The position numbers were made by a program, and so were the translations under genes. 64,000 nucleotides of DNA from assembly GCF_014138045.1 (NCBI RefSeq), contig NZ_JACGXA010000001.1, forward strand, positions 865,501 to 929,500. Reading direction: 5' to 3'. The notes under the pieces were generated by a model. The model was not told the DNA's origin, ran no database searches, and saw only the letters and a list, made by a program, of their open reading frames with translations. Shown in pieces: positions 23,309-31,952 of this stretch. Source of the DNA: Nocardioides ginsengisegetis. Lineage in GTDB: Bacteria; Actinomycetota; Actinomycetes; Propionibacteriales; Nocardioidaceae. How positions within the stretch are numbered: position 1 is the stretch's first letter; the number at the start of each line of letters is the position of its first letter.

Positions 23309-25555
23309 ATGGTCGAGCCAGCCACGGCCCCGGGTGCCGTCAGCGCCGCGGACCACGAGCGCCTCCTGCAAGACCACGCCGCCCTCCTGGACCAGTTCGA
23401 GGCGGCCAACGAGGTCCTCTCGGCCATGGGGCGCTGGGCCGGCGACCCCGACGCCGTCCTGACCACCCTCGTCGAGAGCGCCCGCCGGTTGTGCTCGGCA
23501 CAGGCGGCCCACCTCTACGTGCTGGAGGACGGGGTCTACCGGCTGATCAAGGCCGTCGGGCTCAGCGAGGAGTCGATCGCCTACATCGCCGAGCACCCGA
23601 TGGCGGTGGACCGGGAGACCCTGATCGGGCGGGTGGGGCTGGACCGCACCACCCAGCAGATCGCCGACGTGCTGGCCGACCCCGACTACGGCGCCCACGA
23701 CCTCCAGCGCGTGGCCGGCTTCCGCACCACCATGGGTGCGCCGATGCTGCTCGACGAGCGGGTGGTGGGGGCGCTCACCGTGTGGCGCGACGTCGTGAAC
23801 CCCTTCGACGAGCGGGAGATGGCCATCGTCTCCGCGTTCGCGGCGCAGGCCGCGCTGGCGGTCAACGGCGTGCAGCTGGTGCAGCAGCTCGAGGCACGGA
23901 GCGCCGAGCTGGCGCGCAAGGTGGAGGAGCTCGAGGCGCTGCGCCAGGTGGGCGAGGCCGTCAACTCGAGCCTGGACGTCGAGAACGTGCTCGCCACGAT
24001 CGCCATGCACGCGGTCGAGCTCTCCGGCACCGACGGCGGCTCGATCATGGAGTACGCCGACCGGGACCGCTGCTTCGTGGTGCGCAGCGTCTACCGGACC
24101 GAGCCGGCCGTGGTCGAGCGGCTCCGCTCCATCCGCATCGGCCTCGACGAGACGCTCGTCGGTCGCGCCGCCCGCGAGCGGCGACCGCTGGCGGTGACCG
24201 ACCTGGCCCGGGTCGACCTCGACCCGCACCTGCAGATCCTCTTCGACGACGGCTGGCGGTCGCTCGTCGCGGTCCCGATGCTGCGCGAGGGGCAGGTCGT
24301 GGGCTCGCTGATCGTGCGACGCAAGCGCCCCGGCGACTTCACCGAGGAGGTCCTCGACCTGCTGGAGACCTTTGCCGACCAGTCCAGCCTGGCTCTCGTC
24401 AACGCCCAGCTCTACCGCGAGCTGAAGCAGCAGAGCGCCGAGCTGGAGCTGGCGAGCCGTCACAAGTCGGAGTTCCTCGCGAGCATGTCCCACGAGCTGC
24501 GGACGCCGCTCAACGCCGTCCTCGGCTTCTCCGAGGTGCTCCTCGAGCGGATGTTCGGCGACATCAACGAGCGTCAGGAGGAGTACCTCCGCGACATCCA
24601 CGGCTCGGGCCGGCACCTCCTCGAGCTGCTCAACGAGATCCTCGACCTGTCCAAGGTCGAGGCCGGGCGGATGGAGCTGGAGTACTCGGCCCTCGAGCTG
24701 CGGCCGCTGCTGGAGGACGCCGCGGCCATGTTGCGCGAGCGGGCCGCCGGACACGCGATCACGCTCACCGTCGACGTCGCCGACGACGTCGACCCGCTCT
24801 TCACCGACGGGCTGCGGCTCAAGCAGGTCGTGCTCAACCTGATGACCAACGCCGTGAAGTTCACCGGCGACGGGGGCTCGGTGACCGTGCGCGCGGTGCG
24901 CGGCCCCGCCGAGGTCGACATCTCCGTGACCGACACCGGCATCGGGGTCCCCGAGGAGGACCGTGAGCGGATCTTCGAGTCCTTCCAGCAGGGTGGGCGC
25001 GGCAGCTCGCGGGAGGAGGGCACCGGGCTGGGCCTGACGCTCTCGCGGCGCCTCGTGGAGCTGCTGGGCGGCCGGATGTGGCTGGTCACCGAGGTCGGCG
25101 TCGGGAGCACCTTCGGCTTCTCGCTCCCCGATCGCACCGGCGGGGCCGTCGGGGCCGTGGGGGGACGTGATCCGGCCGGGCTCGCGGGGGACGTCGTGGT
25201 CATCGAGGACGACCGGCCCTCCCTGGACCTGCTCACGGCCTACCTCTCCGGCGCGGACCTCCAGGTCACGGCGGCCCGCGACGGGCAGTCCGGCCTCGAG
25301 GCGGTCCGGCGGGTGCACCCTGCCGCGGTGCTGCTGGACATCCGGCTGCCCGGCATCGACGGCTGGTCGGTGCTCGAGGCCCTCAAGTCCGAGCCGGAGA
25401 CCCGGGACATCCCCGTCATCGTGGTCTCGATCGTCGACGAGCGGTCGAGGGGCGTCGCGATGGGCGCCGCGGCGTACCTCGTCAAGCCGGTGCGCCGCGA
25501 CGACCTGCTGTCCGCCCTGGCCTCGGTGGGCGCGCCGGTGGGGGAGCCGTCGTGA
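23309..25555 (+). CDS. GAF-GAF hybrid sensor histidine kinase with receiver
   Basis: A cytosolic 748-residue hybrid kinase with no TM segment. Order: GAF 1 (~45-185), linker coiled coil (~185-218), GAF 2 (~222-370), HisKA with H395 in MSHELRTPLN, HATPase (~498-607) with N514, DTGIG and GTGLGL, and a C-terminal receiver (~628-740) with D677 and K726. It senses an intracellular ligand through GAF and may pass phosphate to the next two receivers. GGGGAGGA lies 4 nt before ATG 23309. The stop overlaps the next start as GTGA. First gene of a chained operon. Confidence 0.92.
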   Translation: MVEPATAPGAVSAADHERLLQDHAALLDQFEAANEVLSAMGRWAGDPDAVLTTLVESARRLCSAQAAHLYVLEDGVYRLIKAVGLSEESIAYIAEHPMAVDRETLIGRVGLDRTTQQIADVLADPDYGAHDLQRVAGFRTTMGAPMLLDERVVGALTVWRDVVNPFDEREMAIVSAFAAQAALAVNGVQLVQQLEARSAELARKVEELEALRQVGEAVNSSLDVENVLATIAMHAVELSGTDGGSIMEYADRDRCFVVRSVYRTEPAVVERLRSIRIGLDETLVGRAARERRPLAVTDLARVDLDPHLQILFDDGWRSLVAVPMLREGQVVGSLIVRRKRPGDFTEEVLDLLETFADQSSLALVNAQLYRELKQQSAELELASRHKSEFLASMSHELRTPLNAVLGFSEVLLERMFGDINERQEEYLRDIHGSGRHLLELLNEILDLSKVEAGRMELEYSALELRPLLEDAAAMLRERAAGHAITLTVDVADDVDPLFTDGLRLKQVVLNLMTNAVKFTGDGGSVTVRAVRGPAEVDISVTDTGIGVPEEDRERIFESFQQGGRGSSREEGTGLGLTLSRRLVELLGGRMWLVTEVGVGSTFGFSLPDRTGGAVGAVGGRDPAGLAGDVVVIEDDRPSLDLLTAYLSGADLQVTAARDGQSGLEAVRRVHPAAVLLDIRLPGIDGWSVLEALKSEPETRDIPVIVVSIVDERSRGVAMGAAAYLVKPVRRDDLLSALASVGAPVGEPS

Positions 25556-25935
25556 GTGCGCCGCGGATCCTCGTCGTCGAGGACAACCCGAAGAACCTCA
25601 AGCTGGTCCGCGACGTCCTGGAGCACTTCGGCTACGAGGTCATCGAGGCGACGACCGGCGAGGACGGCGTGCGCCTGGCGGTGGAGGCCACGCCCGACCT
25701 GGTGCTGATGGACCTCCAGCTCCCGGGCATCGACGGCACCGAGGCGCTGCGGAGGATCCGCGCCGGCGCGGACAACCAGGACGTCCCGGTCGTGGCGGTG
25801 ACGGCGTTCGCGATGAACGACGACCGTGACCGGGCCTTCGAGTCGGGCTTCAACGGCTACGTCGAGAAGCCGATCAGCGTGCGGTCCCTGCCCCAGCAGG
25901 TCAGCGACTACCTCCGGCTGGGGCGGGCGCCGTGA
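25552..25935 (+). CDS. Single-domain response regulator (DivK/CheY type)
   Basis: The 127-residue protein consists of a receiver alone: acidic E10-D11, phospho-acceptor D54 in VLMDLQLPGIDG, Thr in VTAFA and K106 in YVEKPIS. It lacks an output domain, so it likely relays phosphate or regulates the kinase, as DivK does. Start GTG 25552 and stop at 25933-25935 both overlap neighbours by 4 nt. Confidence 0.93.
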   Translation: MSAPRILVVEDNPKNLKLVRDVLEHFGYEVIEATTGEDGVRLAVEATPDLVLMDLQLPGIDGTEALRRIRAGADNQDVPVVAVTAFAMNDDRDRAFESGFNGYVEKPISVRSLPQQVSDYLRLGRAP

Positions 25936-27065
25936 CCGGCGAGGGCGGGGCCCGGGTGCTGGTGGTCGACGACCAGCCGGCCAACATCCGGCTGCTCGAG
26001 GCGATCCTCGTGCCGCGGGGCTACACGGTGTTGACGGCGGTGTCCGGCGAGGAGGCGCTCGAGGTCATCGCCACCTCCGACGTCGACCTGGTGCTGCTGG
26101 ACATCGTGATGCCGGGCCTGGACGGCTACGAGGTGTGCCGGAGGATCCGCGAGCAGGCGGACACGGCCTACCTGCCGGTCGTGATGGTCACGGCCAGCGG
26201 CGACGAGCAGAAGGTGCGGGCGCTCGAGGCGGGCGCCGACGACTTCCTGGGCAAGCCGGTCAACCAGAGCGAGCTGCTGGCCCGGGTCGCCTCGCTGGCG
26301 CGGATCAAGCGCTACCAGGACACGATCAGGCGCCAGGCCGCGGAGCTGGCCGCGTGGAACCGCGAGCTGGAGTCCCGGGTGGAGACCCAGGTCGCGGAGC
26401 TCGAGCGGATGGGCCGGCTGCGGCGCTTCCTCTCCCCGCAGCTGGCCGAGCTGATCGTGGACTCCGGCGACGAGTCGTTCCTCGAGAGCCACCGGCGCGA
26501 GATCGTCGTGGTCTTCTGCGACCTGCGCGGCTTCACGACCTTCGCCGAGGCGAGCGAGCCGGAGGAGGTGATGGGTGTCCTGAAGGACTACCACGAGGCC
26601 CTCGGCGACCTGATCTTCCGGTTCGAGGGCACCCTCGAGCGGTTCGCCGGCGACGGGTTGATGGTCTTCTTCAACGACCCGGTGCGTTGCGACGACGGCC
26701 CGCTGCGCGCCATCCGGATGGCGCTGGCGATGCGGACCCGGGTGCGGGGCCTGGCCGAGGCGTGGGCGCGGCAGGGGCACGACCTCGCCCTGGGGATCGG
26801 CATCGCGCAGGGCTACGCGACGCTCGGCAAGATCGGCTTCGACGGCCGGCTCGACTACGCCGCGATCGGCAGCGTCACCAACCTGGCCTCGCGGCTGTGT
26901 GACGCCGCCGAGCCCTGGCAGGTCCTGGTCTCCGAGCGCGTCTTCTCCGCGGCCGGGCCGCTCGTGGTCGGGGAGGACGCCGGCGCCCGCGAGCTGCGCG
27001 GCTTCAGCCGGCGGGTCACCACGTTCAGTGTCCGGGGCGTCGACAACTCACGGACCGTGTCGTGA
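25932..27065 (+). CDS. Response regulator with class III nucleotidyl cyclase output
   Basis: A 377-residue fusion of a receiver (~7-120; D57 in VLLDIVMPGLDG, K108), a coiled-coil linker (~128-160) and a class III cyclase domain (~188-345). In the cyclase the two metal-binding Asp are D197 (FCDLRGFT) and D241 (FAGDGLMVFF), and the transition-state Asn and Arg are N317 and R321 (VTNLASRL), so it looks active. It probably makes cAMP or cGMP when phosphorylated; which one cannot be told from sequence. GTG 25932 overlaps the receiver stop by GTGA. Confidence 0.92.
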   Translation: MTGEGGARVLVVDDQPANIRLLEAILVPRGYTVLTAVSGEEALEVIATSDVDLVLLDIVMPGLDGYEVCRRIREQADTAYLPVVMVTASGDEQKVRALEAGADDFLGKPVNQSELLARVASLARIKRYQDTIRRQAAELAAWNRELESRVETQVAELERMGRLRRFLSPQLAELIVDSGDESFLESHRREIVVVFCDLRGFTTFAEASEPEEVMGVLKDYHEALGDLIFRFEGTLERFAGDGLMVFFNDPVRCDDGPLRAIRMALAMRTRVRGLAEAWARQGHDLALGIGIAQGYATLGKIGFDGRLDYAAIGSVTNLASRLCDAAEPWQVLVSERVFSAAGPLVVGEDAGARELRGFSRRVTTFSVRGVDNSRTVS

Positions 27066-28651
27066 CCGGCGACCTGTGGACCGCGCCGGTCGCCGCTCCG
27101 GCTGTGCTCTCCGACCTGTCCGAGGAGGAGCGCTACCGCCGCTTCGACGAGCTGCAGGCCAGGATGGCCGGGGTCTGGGAGGCGATGCGTCTCAACCACG
27201 ACGACGAGTCGGTGGTCGTGGTCCCCTCGATCACGCTGGACCGGGCGGTCGCCGCGAGCGGCAGCCTGACGCAGGCCTACGAGGAGCGCTTCCTGTTCCT
27301 GCTCGTGCTGCTGCGCCAGCCGCGGCTCCGGATGGTCTACGTGACCTCGATGCCGATCGCCCCCGAGATCATCGAGTACTACCTCGCGCTGCTGCCCGGG
27401 GTGATCCCCAGCCACGCCCGGGCCCGGTTGACGCTGGTGAGCGTCAACGACGCGTCGCCGCGGTCGCTGAGCGAGAAGCTGCTCCAGAGGCCCCGGCTGC
27501 TCGCGCGGATTGCGGCCCTGGTGCCCAACCCGGCCCGGTCGCACCTGCTGCCCTACAACACCACCGAGCTCGAGCGCGACGTGGCGCTCTCGCTCGGCAT
27601 CCCGATGTACGGCGCCGACCCCCGCCTGGCCCCGCTGGGCAGCAAGAGCGGCTGCCGGCGGATGTTCGCGGAGATCGGCGTACCCCATCCGCTGGGCGTG
27701 GAGGACCTGCGCACCCTCGACGACCTGGCCGACGCCGTCGTCACCCTGCGCGCCGAGCGGCCCGCGATGGACAGCGTGATCGTCAAGCTCAACGAGGGGG
27801 TCTCGGGCGCGGGCAACGCGGTCGTCCGCCTGGGTGGCCTGCCCCCGCCCGGGTCTGCGGAGGAGCGCGCGGAGGTGGTGCAGCGGCTGCACGCGATGGA
27901 GCTGGAGTCGCCGGACACGCCGCTCGACGTCTACCTGGCCAAGCTGGCCGAGGGCGCCGGGATCGTGGAGGAGCGGATCGTCGGGGCCGAGCTGCGCAGT
28001 CCCAGCGTGCAGCTGCGGGTGCTGCCCGGCGGTGATGTCGAGCTGCTCTCGACGCACGACCAGCTGCTCGGCGGCGCCAGCGGACAGAGCTACCTGGGCT
28101 GCGTCTTCCCGGCGGCGCCGGAGTATGCCCGGACGATCACGCGGCACGCCGAGACGATCGGGCACCGCCTCGCCCGGAGCGGTGCGCTCGGCCGGTTCGC
28201 GGTCGACTTCGTGGTCGTGCGCAGCGTGACCGGCGAGTGGACGGCGTACGCGATCGAGCTGAACCTGCGCAAGGGCGGCACCACCCACCCGTTCCTGACG
28301 CTGCAGTTCCTCACCGACGGGCGCTACGACCCGGGGACCGCGCTGTTCCTCACCCCGCGCGGCCACGAGAAGCACCTCGTCGCCACCGACCACCTCGAGT
28401 CCGAGCAGCTGTGCGGCCTCGTGCCGGCCGACCTGTTCGACATCGTCGCCCGCCACGGGCTGCACTTCGACCCCTCGCGCCAGGTCGGGATCGTCTTCCA
28501 CATGATCAGCTGCCTGACCGAGCACGGCCGGATCGGCCTCACCGCCGTCGGCGACACCGCGGCCGAGGCGGACCGCCGCTACCGCGACGCACAGCGGATC
28601 CTGCTGGAGGAGGCGCGCCTGTCCCTCCGGGAGCCGGCGCTCCCCGGGTGA
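27062..28651 (+). CDS. PGM1-related ATP-grasp peptide ligase-like protein
   Basis: A soluble 529-residue protein. The N-terminal part (~1-190) is an alpha/beta region with conserved VYVTSMPIAPEIIEYYL. The ATP-grasp fold follows: GSKSGCRRMFAE (~196), the nucleotide loop VIVKLNEGVSGAGNA (~239-253), VEERIVG, and a metal-binding ELNLRKGGTTHP (~399-410). The C-terminal 90 residues match the PGM1-type end. PGM1 is the ligase that joins a carboxylate to peptides in pheganomycin biosynthesis; this protein likely forms amide bonds, but its substrates are unknown. It overlaps both neighbours by GTGA. Confidence 0.85.
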   Translation: MTGDLWTAPVAAPAVLSDLSEEERYRRFDELQARMAGVWEAMRLNHDDESVVVVPSITLDRAVAASGSLTQAYEERFLFLLVLLRQPRLRMVYVTSMPIAPEIIEYYLALLPGVIPSHARARLTLVSVNDASPRSLSEKLLQRPRLLARIAALVPNPARSHLLPYNTTELERDVALSLGIPMYGADPRLAPLGSKSGCRRMFAEIGVPHPLGVEDLRTLDDLADAVVTLRAERPAMDSVIVKLNEGVSGAGNAVVRLGGLPPPGSAEERAEVVQRLHAMELESPDTPLDVYLAKLAEGAGIVEERIVGAELRSPSVQLRVLPGGDVELLSTHDQLLGGASGQSYLGCVFPAAPEYARTITRHAETIGHRLARSGALGRFAVDFVVVRSVTGEWTAYAIELNLRKGGTTHPFLTLQFLTDGRYDPGTALFLTPRGHEKHLVATDHLESEQLCGLVPADLFDIVARHGLHFDPSRQVGIVFHMISCLTEHGRIGLTAVGDTAAEADRRYRDAQRILLEEARLSLREPALPG

Positions 28652-29295
28652 GGTCCGAGGTGCTCCGGGTCTGGTACGTCGCCTACGGGTCCAACCTCGG
28701 GTTCGCCCGGTTCCGCTGCTACCTCGCGGGCGGCCGGCCGCACGGTGGCTCCCGGGTCTACGCCGGCTGCCGGGACCCCGCCGATCCCGCCGAGGTGGCA
28801 GCCCTGGAGGTGCCCGGCGGGCTCGTGTTCGCGGGGGAGTCCGGCGTGTGGGGCGGCGCGATGGCCTTCTACGACCCGCACGCACCGGGCCGGGTCGCCT
28901 GCCGGGCCTACCTGGTCACCGCCGAACAGCTCGCGGACGTCGCGGCGCAGGAGATGCGGCGGCCCCCGGGCGGCGACTTCGCGCGCGACCTGTCGGGGAT
29001 CCTCGCGGACGTCGAGTCCGTGCACACGATGGGGCCGGGGCGCTACGAGACGATCACCCGGCTGGGGGAGCGGGCCGGGGCGCCGATGTTCACCGTGACC
29101 CACCACGACGCCGGGGGACTGGATCCCGCGGCGCCGAGCGTGGCCTACCTGCGCAGCATCGCGGCGGGTCTGCGCGAGGCCCACGGCTGGGACGCGGCGC
29201 GGATCGCCGCCTATCTGGAGCCCGCCCCGGGGATCGCTGCCGGCTGGAGCCGGGAGGAGCTGACGGCGCTCGCAGGCGAGGGCGCGCCACGGTGA
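28648..29295 (+). CDS. Gamma-glutamylcyclotransferase-like protein
   Basis: A 215-residue protein with the GGCT substrate-loop motif YGSNL (VWYVAYGSNLGFARF) near residue 12, then CYLAGGRPHGG and GGLVFAGESGVWGGAMAFY, the usual order of this actinobacterial family, which is often labelled histone deacetylase without support. GGCT enzymes cleave gamma-glutamyl compounds to 5-oxoproline. Start GTG 28648 overlaps the ligase stop by 4 nt. Its place directly after an ATP-grasp ligase suggests a role in making or breaking a glutamyl conjugate; this is inference. Confidence 0.78.
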   Translation: MRSEVLRVWYVAYGSNLGFARFRCYLAGGRPHGGSRVYAGCRDPADPAEVAALEVPGGLVFAGESGVWGGAMAFYDPHAPGRVACRAYLVTAEQLADVAAQEMRRPPGGDFARDLSGILADVESVHTMGPGRYETITRLGERAGAPMFTVTHHDAGGLDPAAPSVAYLRSIAAGLREAHGWDAARIAAYLEPAPGIAAGWSREELTALAGEGAPR

Positions 29296-29348
29296 CCGGC
29301 GTACGCTCGGAGTGAGGCTCCGGGCCCATGGAGCCCGCGGAGGTCGCC

Positions 29349-30155
29349 ATGGATGCGCTGCTGTTGACGCTCGGTTCGCTGGGGGTGCTGGCGGGTGTGG
29401 GCTGGGCGACCAGCGTGCGCGTCGTCCAGCAGATCGAGCGCGGTGTGGTGTTCCGGCTGGGCCGCGCCCAGGACGACGTACGCCGCCCTGGCCTCACGTT
29501 CCTGGTGCCGGTCGTGGACCGGATGAAGCGGGTCAACATGCAGGTCGTGACCATGCCGGTCCCCGCCCAGGACGGCATCACCCGCGACAACGTGACGGTG
29601 CGCGTCGACGCCGTCGTCTACTTCCGGGTGGTCGACCCGATGCGGGCGGTGATCCAGGTCCAGGACTACGTCTTCGCCATCTCGCAGGTCGCGCAGACCT
29701 CGCTGCGCTCCATCATCGGCAAGAGCGAGCTCGACGACCTGCTGTCCAACCGGGAGCGGCTCAACCAGGGCCTCGAGGTGATGCTCGACAACCCCGCTGC
29801 CTCCTGGGGGATCGAGATCGACCGGGTGGAGATCAAGGACGTCGCCCTGCCCGAGACGATGAAGCGGTCGATGTCCCGCCAGGCCGAGGCCGAGCGGGAG
29901 CGCCGGGCCCGGATCATCACCGCCGACGGCGAGTTCCAGGCCTCGCAGCGGCTCTCCGAGGCCGCCGCGGCGATGGAGTCCACACCCGCCGCGCTCCAGC
30001 TGCGGCTGCTCCAGACCATGGTGGAGGTGGCGGCCGAGAAGAACTCCACGCTGGTGCTGCCCTTCCCCGTCGAGATGCTGCGCTACTTCGAGGCCGTCGC
30101 GACCGGCGTGCCCGCCGCCCAGCGGGTCGACGGCGTCGCCCACGAACCCGGGTGA
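29349..30155 (+). CDS. SPFH/band 7 (stomatin-like slipin) membrane protein
   Basis: The 268-residue protein has one N-terminal hydrophobic segment (~3-22), an SPFH domain (~25-190) with VVQQIERGVVFRLGR and DAVVYFRV, and a helical C-terminal region (AEAERERRARIITADGEF) that typically oligomerises. Slipins assemble rings at membranes and protect or scaffold membrane proteins. Start ATG 29349 is chosen for GGAGG 5 nt upstream; ATG 29328 is in frame but lacks an RBS. It is 53 nt downstream of the GGCT-like gene and may belong to the same transcript. Confidence 0.9.
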   Translation: MDALLLTLGSLGVLAGVGWATSVRVVQQIERGVVFRLGRAQDDVRRPGLTFLVPVVDRMKRVNMQVVTMPVPAQDGITRDNVTVRVDAVVYFRVVDPMRAVIQVQDYVFAISQVAQTSLRSIIGKSELDDLLSNRERLNQGLEVMLDNPAASWGIEIDRVEIKDVALPETMKRSMSRQAEAERERRARIITADGEFQASQRLSEAAAAMESTPAALQLRLLQTMVEVAAEKNSTLVLPFPVEMLRYFEAVATGVPAAQRVDGVAHEPG

Positions 30156-30229
30156 TGCAGGGTGGCCACCGGCGTGGCACGCTCTCCCCACCACTCAGCT
30201 GACAGGGAGCCGACACGGAGGAGCGACCC

Positions 30230-30733
30230 ATGAGCGAGGCCACACCCGACCAGGACGCCCTGGCCCGGCGCCGCGCCGAGCTGCGTGCCGCCCACCTCGT
30301 CCCCGTGGACGACCGCCCCGCCTCGACGGCCCGCGGCCTGCACCACACCGCCCTCGTCAGCAGCGACGTCGAGACGACGATCCGCTTCTACCAGGACGTG
30401 CTCGGCTTCCCGCTGACCGAGCTGATCGAGAACCGCGACTACCCCGGCTCCTCGCACTTCTTCTTCGACATCGGCAACCAGAACCTCCTGGCCTTCTTCG
30501 ACTTCCCGGGCCTCGACGTCGGTCCGTACGCCGAGGTGCTGGGCGGCCTCCACCACCTGGCCATCTCGGTGGACCCCGAGCGCTGGGCACAGCTCGTCTC
30601 CCGGCTCGACGCAGCCGGGGTGGAGCACGAGGTGCACAGCGGGGTCTCGGTCTACTTCCGCGACCCCGACGGCGCGCGGATCGAGCTGATCGCCGACCCG
30701 CTCGGCGAGATGTACGGCCACCACGTCCTGTAG
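30230..30733 (+). CDS. VOC-family (glyoxalase/dioxygenase fold) protein
   Basis: A 167-residue cytosolic protein with a helical N-terminal extension (~1-35) and one VOC domain of paired beta-alpha-beta-beta-beta modules. Candidate metal ligands are H39/H40 (GLHHTALVSSDVE), H104-H105 (GGLHHLAISVD) and E143 (DGARIELIADP). The family includes glyoxalases, ring-cleavage dioxygenases and resistance proteins; the substrate is unknown. GGAGGAG lies 6 nt before ATG 30230. Confidence 0.88.
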   Translation: MSEATPDQDALARRRAELRAAHLVPVDDRPASTARGLHHTALVSSDVETTIRFYQDVLGFPLTELIENRDYPGSSHFFFDIGNQNLLAFFDFPGLDVGPYAEVLGGLHHLAISVDPERWAQLVSRLDAAGVEHEVHSGVSVYFRDPDGARIELIADPLGEMYGHHVL

Positions 30734-30813
30734 CGACCCCCGCCGTGACTTCACCAGCATGAGGGATGGCCGGACCTCCCGGCGGGCCTAGCGTCCGCAG
30801 GGAGGAGGCAGCC

Positions 30814-31101
30814 ATGCCCTACGCCATCGTCCACCACTTCCCTGGGGGCACCCAGGAGCAGTACGACGCGTCGATCGCCGCCGTCCACCCGGGTCCCGAC
30901 ACCCTCCCGGACGGACAGATCTTCCACGCCGCCGGCCCGGCGCCGGGCGGCTGGACGATCGTGGCGGTCCACGAGACCCAGGAGAGCTGGGAGCGGTTCC
31001 GCGACAGCATCCTGATGCCGAGGATGCAGGCCGGCATCGAGGGCGGGTTCGCCAGCCCGCCCGAGGAGACGGCGGTCGACCTCTACAAGCTGCTGCCCTA
31101 G
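30814..31101 (+). CDS. Small dimeric alpha/beta-barrel-like protein
   Basis: A protein of 95 residues, with strand-helix-strand pattern YAIVHHFPGGTQEQYDASIAA then WTIVAVHETQESWERF, as in ABM/EthD-like ferredoxin-fold proteins. The motif HVHPGP-like region (AAVHPGPDTLPDGQIFHAAG) is common in small actinobacterial proteins of unknown function. GGAGGA lies 7 nt before ATG 30814. It ends 19 nt before the convergent small gene. Confidence 0.75.
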   Translation: MPYAIVHHFPGGTQEQYDASIAAVHPGPDTLPDGQIFHAAGPAPGGWTIVAVHETQESWERFRDSILMPRMQAGIEGGFASPPEETAVDLYKLLP

Positions 31102-31120
31102 CAGCAGCCCGGCGTCGGAC

Positions 31121-31354
31121 TCAGCCGGTCAGGCTCGTCGGCGACCCGCGCAGCAGGTCGATCGCGTGGCGCTCGACCAGGATCGGGACGAAGTCGCGGA
31201 TCCGGTGGCCGTCGAACTCGTGCAGGGCACCGCGGACGACCCGGTCGATCGTCTCGGGTGTCGTGTCGGGGAAGCGCGTCCGCAGGCGCGCGGAGACCTG
31301 CGCGACGGCAGTCTCCTCGGGGGTCGTGGCCTCGGGGGTGGCCATGCTGTCCAT
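31121..31354 (-). CDS. Small protein with three-helix-bundle dimerization-like domain
   Basis: A 77-residue helical protein. Residues ~15-70 contain VAQVSARLRTRFPDTTPETIDR, split over helices, then HEFDGHRIRDFVPILVERHA, which resembles the three-helix-bundle dimerization module seen near ArsR-type regulators and low-molecular-weight phosphatases. It is too small to be an enzyme. Start ATG 31354 or ATG 31345 are both possible; neither has a strong RBS. Confidence 0.65.
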   Translation of the reverse strand: MDSMATPEATTPEETAVAQVSARLRTRFPDTTPETIDRVVRGALHEFDGHRIRDFVPILVERHAIDLLRGSPTSLTG

Positions 31355-31466
31355 GCCCAGCAGTGAACACCGCCGGCCCCGACTCCACCAGACCCCGTCT
31401 CGGCCATCAGCGGGTGGTTGAACCGATCCTCGCCCTGCCCCGTAGGACAGGTGAGGAGGTTCCACC

Positions 31467-31919
31467 ATGACCACGAAATCACTGACCACCCCGTCCCTGG
31501 CCGTCGCCTTCACGACGGCGCTCCTGCTCGCCGGGTCCGGTGCTGCGGTCACGAGCTCGGCCGCTGACCCCGCCCCGGCCCGGCTCGTGACCGTGAAGAC
31601 CCTGGAGGCCCAGCTCGGCCCGGGCGGCGACCCCGACGGCTCGGGGGAGGCGCACTTCCGGCTGATCCAGGCCACCACGAGGGTCTGCGCGAACGTCGAG
31701 TGGAGCAACATCGGCACCCCCGACGCCGCGCACATCCACAAGGTCAAGGACGGCAGCATCGTCGTGGACCTCACCGGCTCGGTCACCGGCGGCAAGCACT
31801 GCGCCCACGCGTCGAAGGCGCTGATCACCCGGCTGCTGGACCACCCGCGCCGCTACTACTTCAACGTGCACAACGCGACGTACCCCGCCGGGGCGATCCG
31901 GGGGCCGCTCCACCACTGA
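31467..31919 (+). CDS. Secreted CHRD-domain protein
   Basis: The 150-residue protein has a Sec signal peptide (residues 1-32, hydrophobic LAVAFTTALLLAGSGAAV, cleavage near SSA) and a CHRD domain: LEAQLGPGG, CANVEWSNIG, AAHIHKVKDG and the closing YYFNVHNATYPAGAIRGPL. CHRD domains were named for chordin and occur in bacterial exported proteins of unknown function. GAGGAGG lies 8 nt before ATG 31467. It is just upstream of an ECF sigma operon. Confidence 0.88.
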   Translation: MTTKSLTTPSLAVAFTTALLLAGSGAAVTSSAADPAPARLVTVKTLEAQLGPGGDPDGSGEAHFRLIQATTRVCANVEWSNIGTPDAAHIHKVKDGSIVVDLTGSVTGGKHCAHASKALITRLLDHPRRYYFNVHNATYPAGAIRGPLHH

Positions 31920-31952
31920 CCCGCGACAATGGTGATGACGGCAGGAGGTCGG

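Noticed and set aside
31416..31446. TTGAAC with TAGGAC as a sigma-70 promoter of the CHRD gene
   Set aside because: The spacer is 19 nt and the -10 lacks the final T, so the match is too poor to annotate.
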